Source of the DNA: Chloroflexota bacterium
Lineage (GTDB): Bacteria; Chloroflexota; Anaerolineae; Aggregatilineales; Phototrophicaceae
Direction of reading: 5' to 3'
Assembly (NCBI GenBank): GCA_020161935.1
Contig: JAIUNI010000011.1
Location: 124,001-188,000, forward strand
Length of the DNA stretch: 64,000 bases
The notes beneath the pieces were generated by a model. The model did not search any database. It was given only the letters and a program-made list of their open reading frames with translations, and was not told where the DNA came from. Below are positions 25,835 to 33,672 of this stretch, in pieces; the first letter of the stretch is position 1; each line of letters begins with the position of its first letter. Both the position numbers and the translations under genes were made by a program.

Positions 25835-26767
25835 ATGTCACAAACGGTGCAGCTCTCAACAACTCCGGCTCCGGTTAGCTTAATGCCGCCGCAGACCTCC
25901 ACATGGAAGCGGGCGCGGCGCAGCCTGTTCAAGGCGAAGTGGCCGCTGCTGGCTTTGCTTATTCTTTCGGTGGTGGTGTTCATGGCGCTGTTCGCGGGGC
26001 AAATCAGCCCGAAAGACCCGAACCGCCAGAGTTTGATCGAACGCCTGCAAGAACCCATGAAGGTCGATGCTAAAACAGGCAAGGTTGAATTCATTCTCGG
26101 TACGGACGGCCTCGGTCGTGATTTGTGGTCACGGATTATTTACGGGGCGCAGGTGTCGCTGGCGGTCGGCGTGATGGCAGTTGTGGTCGGCGGCTTGCTC
26201 GGCACCAGCCTCGGCATCATCGCCGGTTATATGGGTGGGCGCGTGGATGACACCATCATGCGGTTGGCGGATATTCAGTTAGCATTTCCCTTTATCCTGC
26301 TGGCGATCATGGTATTGGTCGTGCTTGGCCCCGGCGTGTGGAACCTCATCCCCGTACTCGGCATCGGGCAGTGGGTGACGTATGCCCGTATCGCCCGTGG
26401 GCAGACGATTGCCCAACGCGAGAAAGAATATGTCGAGGCCGCGCGGAGTATGGGCGCGGGCAACATCCGTATTATGCTGCAAGCCATCCTGCCAAATGTG
26501 CTGGCTCCCTTAATCGTGATCGCCTCGTTCAACGTCGCCAGCGCGATTTTATCCGAAGCGTCGCTTTCCTTCTTGGGGCTGGGCGTACCGCCGACTGTGC
26601 CTACATGGGGCGGCATCCTCAACGAGAGCCGTGATCAGATTTTGGCGGGGAAGTGGTGGCCGGCGTTTTTCCCCGGTTTGGCGATCATGCTGACGGTGCT
26701 GGCAATCAACATTTTGGGCGACTGGCTGCGTGATTTTCTTGACCCGCGCTTGCGTGGGCGGAGCTAA
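25835..26767 (+). CDS. ABC transporter permease, DppC/OppC type
   Basis: A 310-residue permease. The ATG at 25835, 5 bases after the DppB stop, is used rather than an upstream in-frame start inside dppB. It has the N-terminal anchor (WPLLALLILSVVVFMALF), the LGTDGLGRDLWSR block typical of DppC, and the coupling loop YVEAARSMGAGNIRI. No DppD/DppF ATPase genes follow; the ATPase must come from elsewhere in the genome. Confidence 0.93.
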   Translation: MSQTVQLSTTPAPVSLMPPQTSTWKRARRSLFKAKWPLLALLILSVVVFMALFAGQISPKDPNRQSLIERLQEPMKVDAKTGKVEFILGTDGLGRDLWSRIIYGAQVSLAVGVMAVVVGGLLGTSLGIIAGYMGGRVDDTIMRLADIQLAFPFILLAIMVLVVLGPGVWNLIPVLGIGQWVTYARIARGQTIAQREKEYVEAARSMGAGNIRIMLQAILPNVLAPLIVIASFNVASAILSEASLSFLGLGVPPTVPTWGGILNESRDQILAGKWWPAFFPGLAIMLTVLAINILGDWLRDFLDPRLRGRS

Positions 26768-26868
26768 GTAGTAGTTCAAAGTTGAAAGTTAAAAGTTCAA
26801 AGTGAGTGCTTGAACCACAAGATAAGCACGAAGTTGATTGAGTTGGTTATCAGTAAGTAAGGTGAACA

Positions 26869-28248
26869 ATGACGAAAACATGGATGGGCATCCAGATTGG
26901 TGCTATTAGCTTTATTGATGAAGGTGTCGAGCAGGTGCTGGACATCCTGCAAGAGAAGGCTGGTGTCAACGCGCTGTTGATCTCGGCGCTGTCGTGGAGC
27001 TACGGTAACGCGGGGCGGGCGGCCTACGGCTTCCCCGATCATGGCGTTCAGGAGAAGGATAACCTGCAAGGCGGGGCGTTCTATGAGCCTGACCCGAAGC
27101 ACTACGAGGGAACCTTCATGAAGCAGTTCCCCGCGCCCGACCCGGCATATAAGGGCTTCGATACCTTCCGCGATGTGATACCGGCGGCGAAGCAGCGCGG
27201 GATGCAGGTCTATCCCTATTACTGCGAGACCTCGGCTTCCAGCATCCGGTCGATCTGGCAGCCGGGGTTCGTCCACTTCCTCGACCGCGACCACTGGGGC
27301 AAGCTGGCGACACGGCCTTCCTTATTGAACCCTCAGTACCGCGCGTGGTGGCGCTCCGTCCTCAGCGACTGGTTCAGCAACTATGACCTGACGGGGATGC
27401 TGTGGGGCATCGAACGGCACAGTCCGTTGATGGATATTTTCCGTGGCGACAGCTCGACCGGCTTTGACGAGTACTTCAAGGCGGAAGGGCGGGCGCGGGG
27501 CTTGGATGTGCAGCGAGCGATGGAAGGCTACCAGAAGATCGACCGCTTCTTGCAGGGGGTACGGAAGGGCGACCGTCCGCGTGACGGCGTGTTTGTGACC
27601 TTGCTGCGCCACCTGCTGCTGACCCCCGAAGTCCTGATGTGGGAGAAGATGTGGCTGGATGCCCATCAGGATATGTATAAAGAAGTGGCGGGACTGGTGA
27701 AATTCTTCGACCCGAAGAAGGAAGTCGGCTTCGGCGTGTGGCAGATCATCAACACCTACAACCCCTACGCGAAGGCGCAGTACGACCAGAGCGAATACGC
27801 GCCGTACGCGGATTGGTTCAAACCGGTTCTTTACCACACACCGGCAGGCGCACGGTTCTCCAACTTCGCCGATAGCTGGCACAAATCCGTACTCGCAGAC
27901 GCAACCCCCGATGGCGCTTATAACGCGCTGGCGACCATCCTCAACCTGAACGAGTACATCGCACCGCGTTCAGAAGCGACAATGGCCGGTTTCAAGCCGG
28001 AATATGTCAAAGATTGGACAGCCAACTTAATCGCCGATACGGGCAAGAAAGTCTATTCGGGTATCAACATCGGTGTGGGTGATGCGGGTGCTAGCAAGGA
28101 AATTACCCCGCAAGAAGTGAAGGATGGCATCAACGCGGCCTTCGAGGGTGGGGCGAGCGGTATCCTGCTTTCACGGAATTATTCCGAGGCGGAACTGCGG
28201 AGCTTGGATGCCGTTGGCGAAGTCCTGAAAGAACGCGGGTTGTGGTAA
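26869..28248 (+). CDS. Putative TIM-barrel glycosidase-like protein, unassigned
   Basis: A 459-residue cytoplasmic protein. It looks like a barrel hydrolase: WMGIQIGAISF near the start, a barrel strand GMLWGIERHSPL, FGVWQIINTYNPYAKAQY and a closing GASGILLSRNYSEAELRSL. This last block resembles hypothetical glycosyl-hydrolase-like families often found with sugar or peptide catabolic genes. Candidate acids are Glu in GIERH and Asp in RDHWGK. I cannot assign a family with certainty. AAGGTGA precedes the ATG, and a heptad-type repeat (AGTTGAAAGTTAAAAGTTC) lies in the upstream gap. Confidence 0.5.
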   Translation: MTKTWMGIQIGAISFIDEGVEQVLDILQEKAGVNALLISALSWSYGNAGRAAYGFPDHGVQEKDNLQGGAFYEPDPKHYEGTFMKQFPAPDPAYKGFDTFRDVIPAAKQRGMQVYPYYCETSASSIRSIWQPGFVHFLDRDHWGKLATRPSLLNPQYRAWWRSVLSDWFSNYDLTGMLWGIERHSPLMDIFRGDSSTGFDEYFKAEGRARGLDVQRAMEGYQKIDRFLQGVRKGDRPRDGVFVTLLRHLLLTPEVLMWEKMWLDAHQDMYKEVAGLVKFFDPKKEVGFGVWQIINTYNPYAKAQYDQSEYAPYADWFKPVLYHTPAGARFSNFADSWHKSVLADATPDGAYNALATILNLNEYIAPRSEATMAGFKPEYVKDWTANLIADTGKKVYSGINIGVGDAGASKEITPQEVKDGINAAFEGGASGILLSRNYSEAELRSLDAVGEVLKERGLW

Positions 28249-28285
28249 CAGCAGTAATCTATACAGCAAATAAGGGTAACAGACA

Positions 28286-29455
28286 ATGACATTGAATTTG
28301 GAGAAGCATCTTTCGACACGGGCGAAGGAGTTACAGGGTTCACTGGGCAAGCAAACATCCGTGCCGATTCAGGGGTTGATTAACCTCGGCAGCGGGACAC
28401 CGGATTTTATTCCGCCGCAAGCAGTGTTCGACGCGATGCAAGAGGCGATTTCGAGCAGCCGCGTGCAGTACACAACATGGACAGGCATCCCCGACCTGCG
28501 GAAGGCGATTGCCGCCAAGCTGAAAAGCGAAAATAACCTCGACTACAACCCCGATACCGAGTTGATCGTCACGTCGGGGGCGCAGGAGGCGTTGATGATG
28601 ACACTGATGACGCTGCTCGACCCCGGCGACCATGCGCTGATCCCTTCGCCGCACTATGACGAATACACGCGCGATACCAAGATTTTGGGCGGCCAGTTGA
28701 TCCCGGTGGCGACCACGCCGGAGAGCAACTTCACGATTGAAGTGGCGGATTTGGAAGCAGCGATCACCCCTAGGACGAAGGCGATTGTGATTGTCTCGCC
28801 GAACAACCCGACCGGAACGGTGCTTTCGCGCGAACGCTTACAGGCGATTGGCGAATTGGCGATCAAGCATGACCTGATTATCGTTTCCGACGAGATTTAC
28901 GAGTACTACATTTTCGACGACAACAAGCACACCAGCATCGCCTCGCTGCCGGGGCTGCGCGAACGCACGATCACTATGAACAGCTTCTCCAAGAGCTTTG
29001 CCATGACGGGCTTGCGGCTGGGGTATGTCGCCGCGCCGGAAGCGCTGATCGACGCGATGCTGCCCTTCCACCATGCGATGATGATTTGCGCGAACGTGGT
29101 GACGCAGTACGGCGGGTTGGCGGCGCTGACCGAACCGCGCGATTGGTTCAAGGATGTGCTGAAGGAATACGACCGCCGCCGTCAGGCATGGATGGCGCTG
29201 CTGGACAGCATTGGCATCGGTTACAGCAAGCCGCAGGGTGCGTACTACATTTTCATCGACATTCGCTCGACCGGATTGACGAGCGCCGCGTTCGTAAAGC
29301 GCGCGCGGGAAGAGGCGAAGCTGGTCTTCCAACCGGGGACGATTGGCGGCGGCGCGGGTGAGGGTTTCATTCGCGGGGCGCTGACGACCCCCTCGCCAAC
29401 CTTCGAGGAAGGGCTGGAACGCTTCAAGGCGTTCATTGCCAGACTGAAAAGCTAA
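28286..29455 (+). CDS. PLP-dependent aminotransferase, class I/II
   Basis: A 389-residue fold-type I enzyme. PLP-site residues are visible: SPNNPTG (Asn174), SDEIYEYY (Asp202, Tyr205), the Schiff-base lysine in NSFSKSFAMTG (236) and the substrate Arg in GFIRGALT. The AspC/AlaT-like subgroup acts on amino acids. It follows the TIM-barrel gene by 37 bases and precedes the SDR gene, consistent with removing nitrogen from a peptide- or amide-derived amino acid. Confidence 0.9.
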   Translation: MTLNLEKHLSTRAKELQGSLGKQTSVPIQGLINLGSGTPDFIPPQAVFDAMQEAISSSRVQYTTWTGIPDLRKAIAAKLKSENNLDYNPDTELIVTSGAQEALMMTLMTLLDPGDHALIPSPHYDEYTRDTKILGGQLIPVATTPESNFTIEVADLEAAITPRTKAIVIVSPNNPTGTVLSRERLQAIGELAIKHDLIIVSDEIYEYYIFDDNKHTSIASLPGLRERTITMNSFSKSFAMTGLRLGYVAAPEALIDAMLPFHHAMMICANVVTQYGGLAALTEPRDWFKDVLKEYDRRRQAWMALLDSIGIGYSKPQGAYYIFIDIRSTGLTSAAFVKRAREEAKLVFQPGTIGGGAGEGFIRGALTTPSPTFEEGLERFKAFIARLKS

Positions 29456-29460
29456 TACAT

Positions 29461-29490
29461 TTACCACACAGACGCGGAGAACGCAGAGAG
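29461..29490. repeat. Family-1 repeat directly before the SDR start
   Basis: CACACAGACGCGGAGAACGC followed by AGAGAGAAAAG abuts the ATG at 29496. This copy reads purine-rich on the sense strand and may supply the ribosome-binding site. Confidence 0.6.
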
Positions 29491-29495
29491 AAAAG

Positions 29496-30239
29496 ATGGT
29501 TGAGATAAAAGGCAAGGTGGCGTTCCTGACGGGTGCTGCCGAGGGATGGGGCTACGAGATCGCAATGGCCTATGCCCGCGCGGGGATGCGGCTGGCGCTG
29601 ATGGATGTTCAAGCCGAGAAACTGCATCGGGTTGCCGACGAGATCAAGGCGATGGGCGGGGACTGTCTGCCGATTGTCGTTGATCTAGCGAATGCGGGAG
29701 CGACACAGGCGGCGGCTGAACAAGCGTTAGCCCACTACGGTACGCCGCGCGTGCTGGTGCATAACGCGGCGGTGCTGCGAGAAGTCTCGATGTTGGATGT
29801 GCAGTTCGACAATTGGCAGCGCGAGATGAACATTATCATTCAGGCCGCCTTCATCCTGTCGAAGGCGGTATGGGCGGGGATGGTCGAAGCCCAAAGCGGC
29901 AGCATCGTCTACATCTCGTCAGGGTCGGGCATCAAGGGCTTTGTGAAGGAAACCGCTTATTGCCCCGGCAAGCACGCTCAAGAAGGGCTGATGAAGGTGC
30001 TGTCGATGGAAGGTCAGCCGTTCAATATTGCCGTGAACACGATTACGCCCGGTATCGCCATCAAAACACCCATGTCGGCCTCCCACTACACCCCCGAGCA
30101 GCAGGCGCGTTGGGTCGAACCCGCGCTGATCGCCCCCGCGTTCGTATATCTGGCGGGGTTGGATGCCAAAGGCGCGACTGGTCACCGTCTCGACGCATGG
30201 CAGCTTTCCGAGGCGATGCGCGTGGCGCAGCAGAGCTAA
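29496..30239 (+). CDS. SDR family oxidoreductase
   Basis: A 247-residue classical short-chain dehydrogenase. It has the cofactor motif TGAAEGWG (12-19), Asp37-type acid after beta-2 (LMDVQ) suggesting NAD, the NAAVL strand, catalytic Ser in YISSGSG and YCPGK (Tyr155, Lys159). Last gene of the plus-strand catabolic operon; a stem-loop terminator follows. Likely interconverts an alcohol and a ketone in the pathway. Confidence 0.9.
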   Translation: MVEIKGKVAFLTGAAEGWGYEIAMAYARAGMRLALMDVQAEKLHRVADEIKAMGGDCLPIVVDLANAGATQAAAEQALAHYGTPRVLVHNAAVLREVSMLDVQFDNWQREMNIIIQAAFILSKAVWAGMVEAQSGSIVYISSGSGIKGFVKETAYCPGKHAQEGLMKVLSMEGQPFNIAVNTITPGIAIKTPMSASHYTPEQQARWVEPALIAPAFVYLAGLDAKGATGHRLDAWQLSEAMRVAQQS

Positions 30240-30277
30240 CGCGAATCACCAAGCACGCCAAGAGAAACAGAGATTAA

Positions 30278-30306
30278 GAGAGGCGTAGATTGCCCTGCGC
30301 CTCTTT
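30278..30306. terminator. Bidirectional stem-loop terminator between convergent genes
   Basis: AGAGGCG (30279-30285) pairs with CGCCTCT (30298-30304), followed by TTT on the plus strand. It separates the SDR gene from the convergent DinB gene. Confidence 0.65.
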
Positions 30307-30314
30307 GATTCCAG

Positions 30315-30815
30315 TTACGGGCGTTCCCATTCGTAGTTTTGGTCGAAGTATTCCCATGCTTGTAAGTCCGGTGGTTCAACACCGATCTGTGTCATGATCG
30401 ATTTGATCTGTTCGCGGTGTTCGCCAGCGTGGTTCAGCACTTGCGAGAGCAGAATGGTTTTGGGGACGAGGCGCGGTGTGCCTTCCCAATCAATCACGAC
30501 ACGTTCGTCTGGTTGCACCTTGCCCGCCCACTCGATGAGGCCGTCGCCTGTTTCGCGCAGAGACGCGGTGACTTCGGCAAGTGTCATGGGCGGTAAGTCA
30601 GCGGGGCGGTCATAACGCTTGCCCGTGCTGATGCGCGAGAAATACGACTGCTCAGAAGTGGCGATATGCCGCCATGTCTCGATGATGGTGCTGAACGCGC
30701 CGACCATCGTGGCTTGCAACTGCTCATCCGTCAAGTTGGCACAGCTTTCCAGCAGTCGCAGGTTTGACCAGCGGTGGTGGGTAAAGAGCGTGGTTAATGT
30801 GTCGGTGGTTTTCAT
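30315..30815 (-). CDS. DinB family protein
   Basis: A 166-residue four-helix protein with the metal-type His triad: His in FTHHRWSNLRL, His in WRHIATSEQSY and His in VLNHAGEHREQI. DinB-fold proteins include thiol-dependent transferases and many of unknown role. The ATG at 30815 is chosen because AGAGG lies 6 bases upstream; the frame is open for 14 more codons without such a site. It is distantly similar to the DinB protein at 50606-51094. Confidence 0.8.
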   Translation of the reverse strand: MKTTDTLTTLFTHHRWSNLRLLESCANLTDEQLQATMVGAFSTIIETWRHIATSEQSYFSRISTGKRYDRPADLPPMTLAEVTASLRETGDGLIEWAGKVQPDERVVIDWEGTPRLVPKTILLSQVLNHAGEHREQIKSIMTQIGVEPPDLQAWEYFDQNYEWERP

Positions 30816-31192
30816 AAAGACCTCTTTTATCATACTAGGGTGAAGGACTGCCAGCACAAAATAGGCTGCAAAATGCGCCTATTGTTTCCCCTGTGAGGTC
30901 TGAATGAGGGAATTATACCTGATGAATGGGGAGGGAGAAGGGGAAGTCAAAAGGGCTCATGGTTAGTGCATAGGCATTAAGCTAAGGAATTTTCAGGGAC
31001 AAAATCACTCAAGAATGCTGTTCGCAGTCGAATTTTGGAGCGCCTTGAGTGCGCTTGTCCGGTTGGTAGCATGATGGCTTTAGCCTCATGCGGCGCAAAC
31101 AGTCAACTCGTTCCCTGAATATCCTCGTCAAAATAGCATAGCTTAATGCCTATGCATGGTTAGTGCGCCCTACAATAGCCTTGTGAGTTAGA
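30816..31192. other. Gene-free region holding a MITE-like element
   Basis: No ORF of note. Bases 30969-31154 form an element with terminal inverted repeats; the remainder is the 5' flank of the DinB gene and a short tail before the RibD-type gene. Confidence 0.6.
30969..31154. mobile_element. MITE-like element, 186 bp, with inverted ends and target duplication
   Basis: The ends CATAGGCATTAAGCTA (30969-30984) and its exact complement (31139-31154) form 16-base inverted repeats. An 11-base direct repeat, CATGGTTAGTG, flanks them at 30958-30968 and 31155-31165. Inner sub-terminal sequences (TTTTCAGGGAC / GTTCCCTGAA) also pair imperfectly. No transposase is encoded, so it would be mobilised in trans. 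An 11-base duplication is the size made by IS4-type transposases, but the family is not established here. Confidence 0.8.
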
Positions 31193-31771
31193 TTACCGGC
31201 GCTTGGGTTCGTAGGTGAGGAGGACGACCCCGCTCTTAAGCTGCTTTTGCTCCAGCAGGTTGAGGGACATCTTGTTCATATTGACGAACAGCGGTTTGCC
31301 CTTGCCCAAAATGGTCGGGTTGATGTTAAAGCGATATTCGTCGATCAAGTCAAGCTGCATGAAGGTCTGCGCCAGATTTGGGCTGCCGAGGAACCAGATG
31401 TCTTTGCCCGGCTGCGCCTTGAGCGCGTTGATCTGCTCGGTGATGTTGTCTTTGATGAGCAGCGTCTTGGGATTGTTGTTCCACTCGATCTTATCCAACG
31501 TGCGCGAGACGACGACTTTGGTAGCCTCATCCAACCATGCCGCGTGATTGCGTTCCTGTGGTGTGCTTTCAGGGTTGCTGGGGACGGTCAGCCAGTAACC
31601 CGCCATCATTTCGTATGTCTTGCGCCCCCAGATGACCGCATCGGTGACATCATGCATGGCGTGGGCGTAGGCTTCAAGGTCGCTGTCGTAGGTAATCCAG
31701 TCAAGTTCGTCGTTCGGGCCAGCGATCATACCATCGAGCGAGAGGTGCAGCATCAGGATAATTTTACGCAT
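31193..31771 (-). CDS. Dihydrofolate reductase family protein (RibD C-terminal type)
   Basis: A 192-residue protein with the start MRKIILMLHLSLDGMIAGPNDELDWI (first block ~residues 1-26), then VIWGRKTYEMMAGYW, which is the family's NADPH region. VVVSRTL and IWFLGSPNLAQTFM follow, and the C-terminal GKGKPLF block is present. These stand-alone RibD-C proteins are common; most have no known substrate and are not true folate reductases. It is divergent from the cobalamin operon. Confidence 0.88.
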   Translation of the reverse strand: MRKIILMLHLSLDGMIAGPNDELDWITYDSDLEAYAHAMHDVTDAVIWGRKTYEMMAGYWLTVPSNPESTPQERNHAAWLDEATKVVVSRTLDKIEWNNNPKTLLIKDNITEQINALKAQPGKDIWFLGSPNLAQTFMQLDLIDEYRFNINPTILGKGKPLFVNMNKMSLNLLEQKQLKSGVVLLTYEPKRR

Positions 31772-31879
31772 GGGGTTGTCTCCTTATTTGCGTGTCAATG
31801 TGTTTGTCAGGTCGAATAACTGCATGTTATCACGGGAGTAGAGGCCGCGTCTTGAAAAAAACGGACAACTTTGCATCCA

Positions 31880-31908
31880 TTGACAACCGCTTTTGAGGGT
31901 GTTATCGT
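31880..31908 (+). promoter_or_regulatory. Probable promoter of the cobalamin-riboswitch transcript
   Basis: TTGACA (31880-31885), 17-base spacer and TATCGT (31903-31908). Transcription would start near 31915, just before the riboswitch. Confidence 0.5.
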
Positions 31909-31926
31909 ATGCGGTAGTATTCAATG

Positions 31927-32108
31927 GATGAGGGTGCGCCCACCGCCCGGATGCGTGGCGCACAATGGGGGAAGCTGGTTGAAGTCCAGCGCTGTCCCGC
32001 AACGGTAAAAAGTTGATAGTTGATAATCTTTAGTGATTAGTTCAATACAAGAACTAAATGCAAAAGATCATCAATAAAAGCCTTTAAGCCCGATAACCCG
32101 CCTTCATC
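31927..32108 (+). promoter_or_regulatory. Cobalamin (B12) riboswitch with an unusual AT-rich side hairpin
   Basis: Aptamer parts in order: P1 arm GATGA (31927-31931), GGTGC, GGGGAAGCTGGTTGAAGTCC (31967 onward), CTGTCCCGCAACGGTAA, and the B12-box-like AGCCCGATAACCCGCC at 32087-32102 with P1 partner TCATC at 32104-32108. Between the CAACGGTAA block and the box, the usual conserved side arm is replaced by an AT-rich stem: 32020-32031 with 32063-32074, capped by TTAGTTC/GAACTAA (32037-32043, 32051-32057). It precedes a corrinoid transport operon. Confidence 0.88.
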
Positions 32109-32149
32109 TCGTACTCGAGTACCACCTTCGAGGCAAAGGGGGATCGGGC
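32088..32149 (+). promoter_or_regulatory. Alternative pairing that would occlude the B12 box
   Basis: GCCCGAT (32088-32094) is complementary to ATCGGGC (32143-32149), and CCC (32097-32099) to GGG just 5' of it. Forming this stem would hide the B12 box, giving the switch a ligand-free state. Confidence 0.55.
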
Positions 32150-32171
32150 GTGGACGTTTGTCGCACATGCT

Positions 32172-32194
32172 CCCCGCTACCCGGCGGGTTTTTT
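32172..32194 (+). terminator. Intrinsic terminator of the riboswitch expression platform
   Basis: CCCGC (32173-32177) pairs with GCGGG (32184-32188), followed by six T's (32189-32194). It lies about 95 bases upstream of the first gene's ATG, consistent with control by premature termination. Confidence 0.65.
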
Positions 32195-32289
32195 GTTCCA
32201 AGTGGATGTGTTCCGCATCCATCCTCATCTGCCTACCTCGAAGCACGGCACTCGCTATCACCCAATTTATGCTTCGAGGAGGAGCGCCC

Positions 32290-33483
32290 ATGAAGTCTCG
32301 TTTGACCCTTTTGACGTTGGCACTATTAACCACGGTTGGCGCTGTGCTGCCCGCAGCGGCGCAATCCCCATCCGCCAATTTGACCGATGAATGCGTCAGC
32401 ACATTTGACGCGAACACCGATTATTTTCCCGAAAAAGTAACCGTCGATACCGCGTCCGGCTTTGATGTCGAGTACCACAACAACTACAAGATTGTGACCG
32501 TGAATACCCCGTGGCAGGGCGCGGAAGAACCGCTGACCTACGTGTTGGTGCAGTGTGGTACGCCCGCGCCGGAAGGCATCGAGGCCACCGCGACCATCGA
32601 AGTGCCGGTCAACAGTGTGGTATCCATGTCCACCTCATTCCTGCCGCACCTGACCAGTCAAGACCTGCTGGATAAAGTCGTGGCGGTGGACTCGGCGCTG
32701 TACACCAGCAACGAGGCGATTGTCGCCGGTGTGGCTGACGGCACAATTGCTGAAATTGGTGGCGGCGGTGGTGGTACCGAGGCCGACATCGAAAAGCTGA
32801 TCGACCTCGAACCGGAGTTGGTGCTGTCGCAGCGTTTCAGCGCGGATGACACGGTGTATCCGGCGATGCAGCAGGCGGGGCTGCCGGTGGTGATCGACGC
32901 GGACTTCCTCGACGCGACCCCCTTGGGTGTGGCGGAGTGGGGTAAGTTCATCAGCGTGTTCTTCAACACCGAGTCGATTGCTCAAGAGGCTTTCACGGGT
33001 GTGAACACCCGTTACGAAGAAGTGGCGACTCTGGCGAAAAACGCCGAAACCCAACCAACCGTGTTCGCCAACACCCCCTTCAGCGGTACGTGGTATATGC
33101 CCGGTGGCGCGAGCTATTTAGCGACCCTCGTGCGTGACGCAGGTGGCGAGTACCTCTGGGCAGACGACGAAACCACCGGCAGCATCATGCTCAGTTTGGA
33201 AGAAGTGCTGGACGCGGCGGCGGATGCTGATTATTGGGTGAACATTTTCCAGAATACGGCAGCGGATGTGCTGGCATTGGACGAACGGCTGAACGAGTTC
33301 GCCGCTTTCCAGAACGGGCAGATGTACACCAACAACGCGCGGCTGAACGCCAACTACGGCAGCGACTTCTACGAGAACGGTTACGCCAATCCTGACGTGC
33401 TGCTGGCGGATCTGGTGAAAATTTTCCACCCTGACCTGCTGCCGGAACACGAACTGTACTACTACGCGCAGTTGGCACAGTAG
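32290..33483 (+). CDS. Corrinoid/siderophore-type ABC transporter substrate-binding protein
   Basis: A 397-residue exported protein: signal peptide to ~25 (ALLTTVGAVLPAAAQ), then an iron/cobalamin-type periplasmic-binding fold. It has the family path VVAVDSALYTSNEAI, LIDLEPELVLSQ, AGLPVVIDADF and the central alpha helix around EEVATLAKNAE. A glycine run (IGGGGGGTEADIEKL) replaces the usual G.(Y/F)xxPnlEkI motif. The ATG at 32290 has GAGGAGGAG upstream. Directly downstream of the B12 riboswitch, so cobalamin or a precursor is the likely ligand (BtuF role). Confidence 0.85.
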   Translation: MKSRLTLLTLALLTTVGAVLPAAAQSPSANLTDECVSTFDANTDYFPEKVTVDTASGFDVEYHNNYKIVTVNTPWQGAEEPLTYVLVQCGTPAPEGIEATATIEVPVNSVVSMSTSFLPHLTSQDLLDKVVAVDSALYTSNEAIVAGVADGTIAEIGGGGGGTEADIEKLIDLEPELVLSQRFSADDTVYPAMQQAGLPVVIDADFLDATPLGVAEWGKFISVFFNTESIAQEAFTGVNTRYEEVATLAKNAETQPTVFANTPFSGTWYMPGGASYLATLVRDAGGEYLWADDETTGSIMLSLEEVLDAAADADYWVNIFQNTAADVLALDERLNEFAAFQNGQMYTNNARLNANYGSDFYENGYANPDVLLADLVKIFHPDLLPEHELYYYAQLAQ

Positions 33484-33498
33484 TCGGTAGTTTTTAGT

Positions 33499-33539
33499 CA
33501 ATAGTCGTGGGGCAGCGTGATGTTGTCCCACGACTATTG
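33499..33539. terminator. Perfect 13-bp stem-loop after the first operon gene
   Basis: CAATAGTCGTGGG (33499-33511) pairs perfectly with 33527-33539 around a 15-base loop, 16 bases after the stop. No strong U-run follows, so it may stabilise the 3' end or attenuate downstream genes rather than end all transcription. Confidence 0.55.
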
Positions 33540-33549
33540 GATTTCGTAG

Positions 33550-33570
33550 GGGAGGGTCTCAGACCCTCCC
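33550..33570. repeat. Family-3 palindrome (GTAGGG head)
   Basis: GGGAGGGTCT and AGACCCTCCC are perfect complements separated by one base, preceded by CGTAG. Confidence 0.65.
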
Positions 33571-33579
33571 GTGAATTTG

Positions 33580-33621
33580 CTCCCTCCCTTGTTACTACGG
33601 GGGAGGGCTGGGGTGGGGGTT
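33580..33621. repeat. Family-2 intergenic repeat
   Basis: CTCCCTCCCTTGTTACTACG followed by GGGGAGGGCTGGGGTGGGGG; close copy of the units at 14645 and 49744. Confidence 0.65.
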
Positions 33622-33672
33622 CTTGTTACCCACCCTTACAGCCAATAGGTTTGAAAGAGGTAAGGAGGCGGT

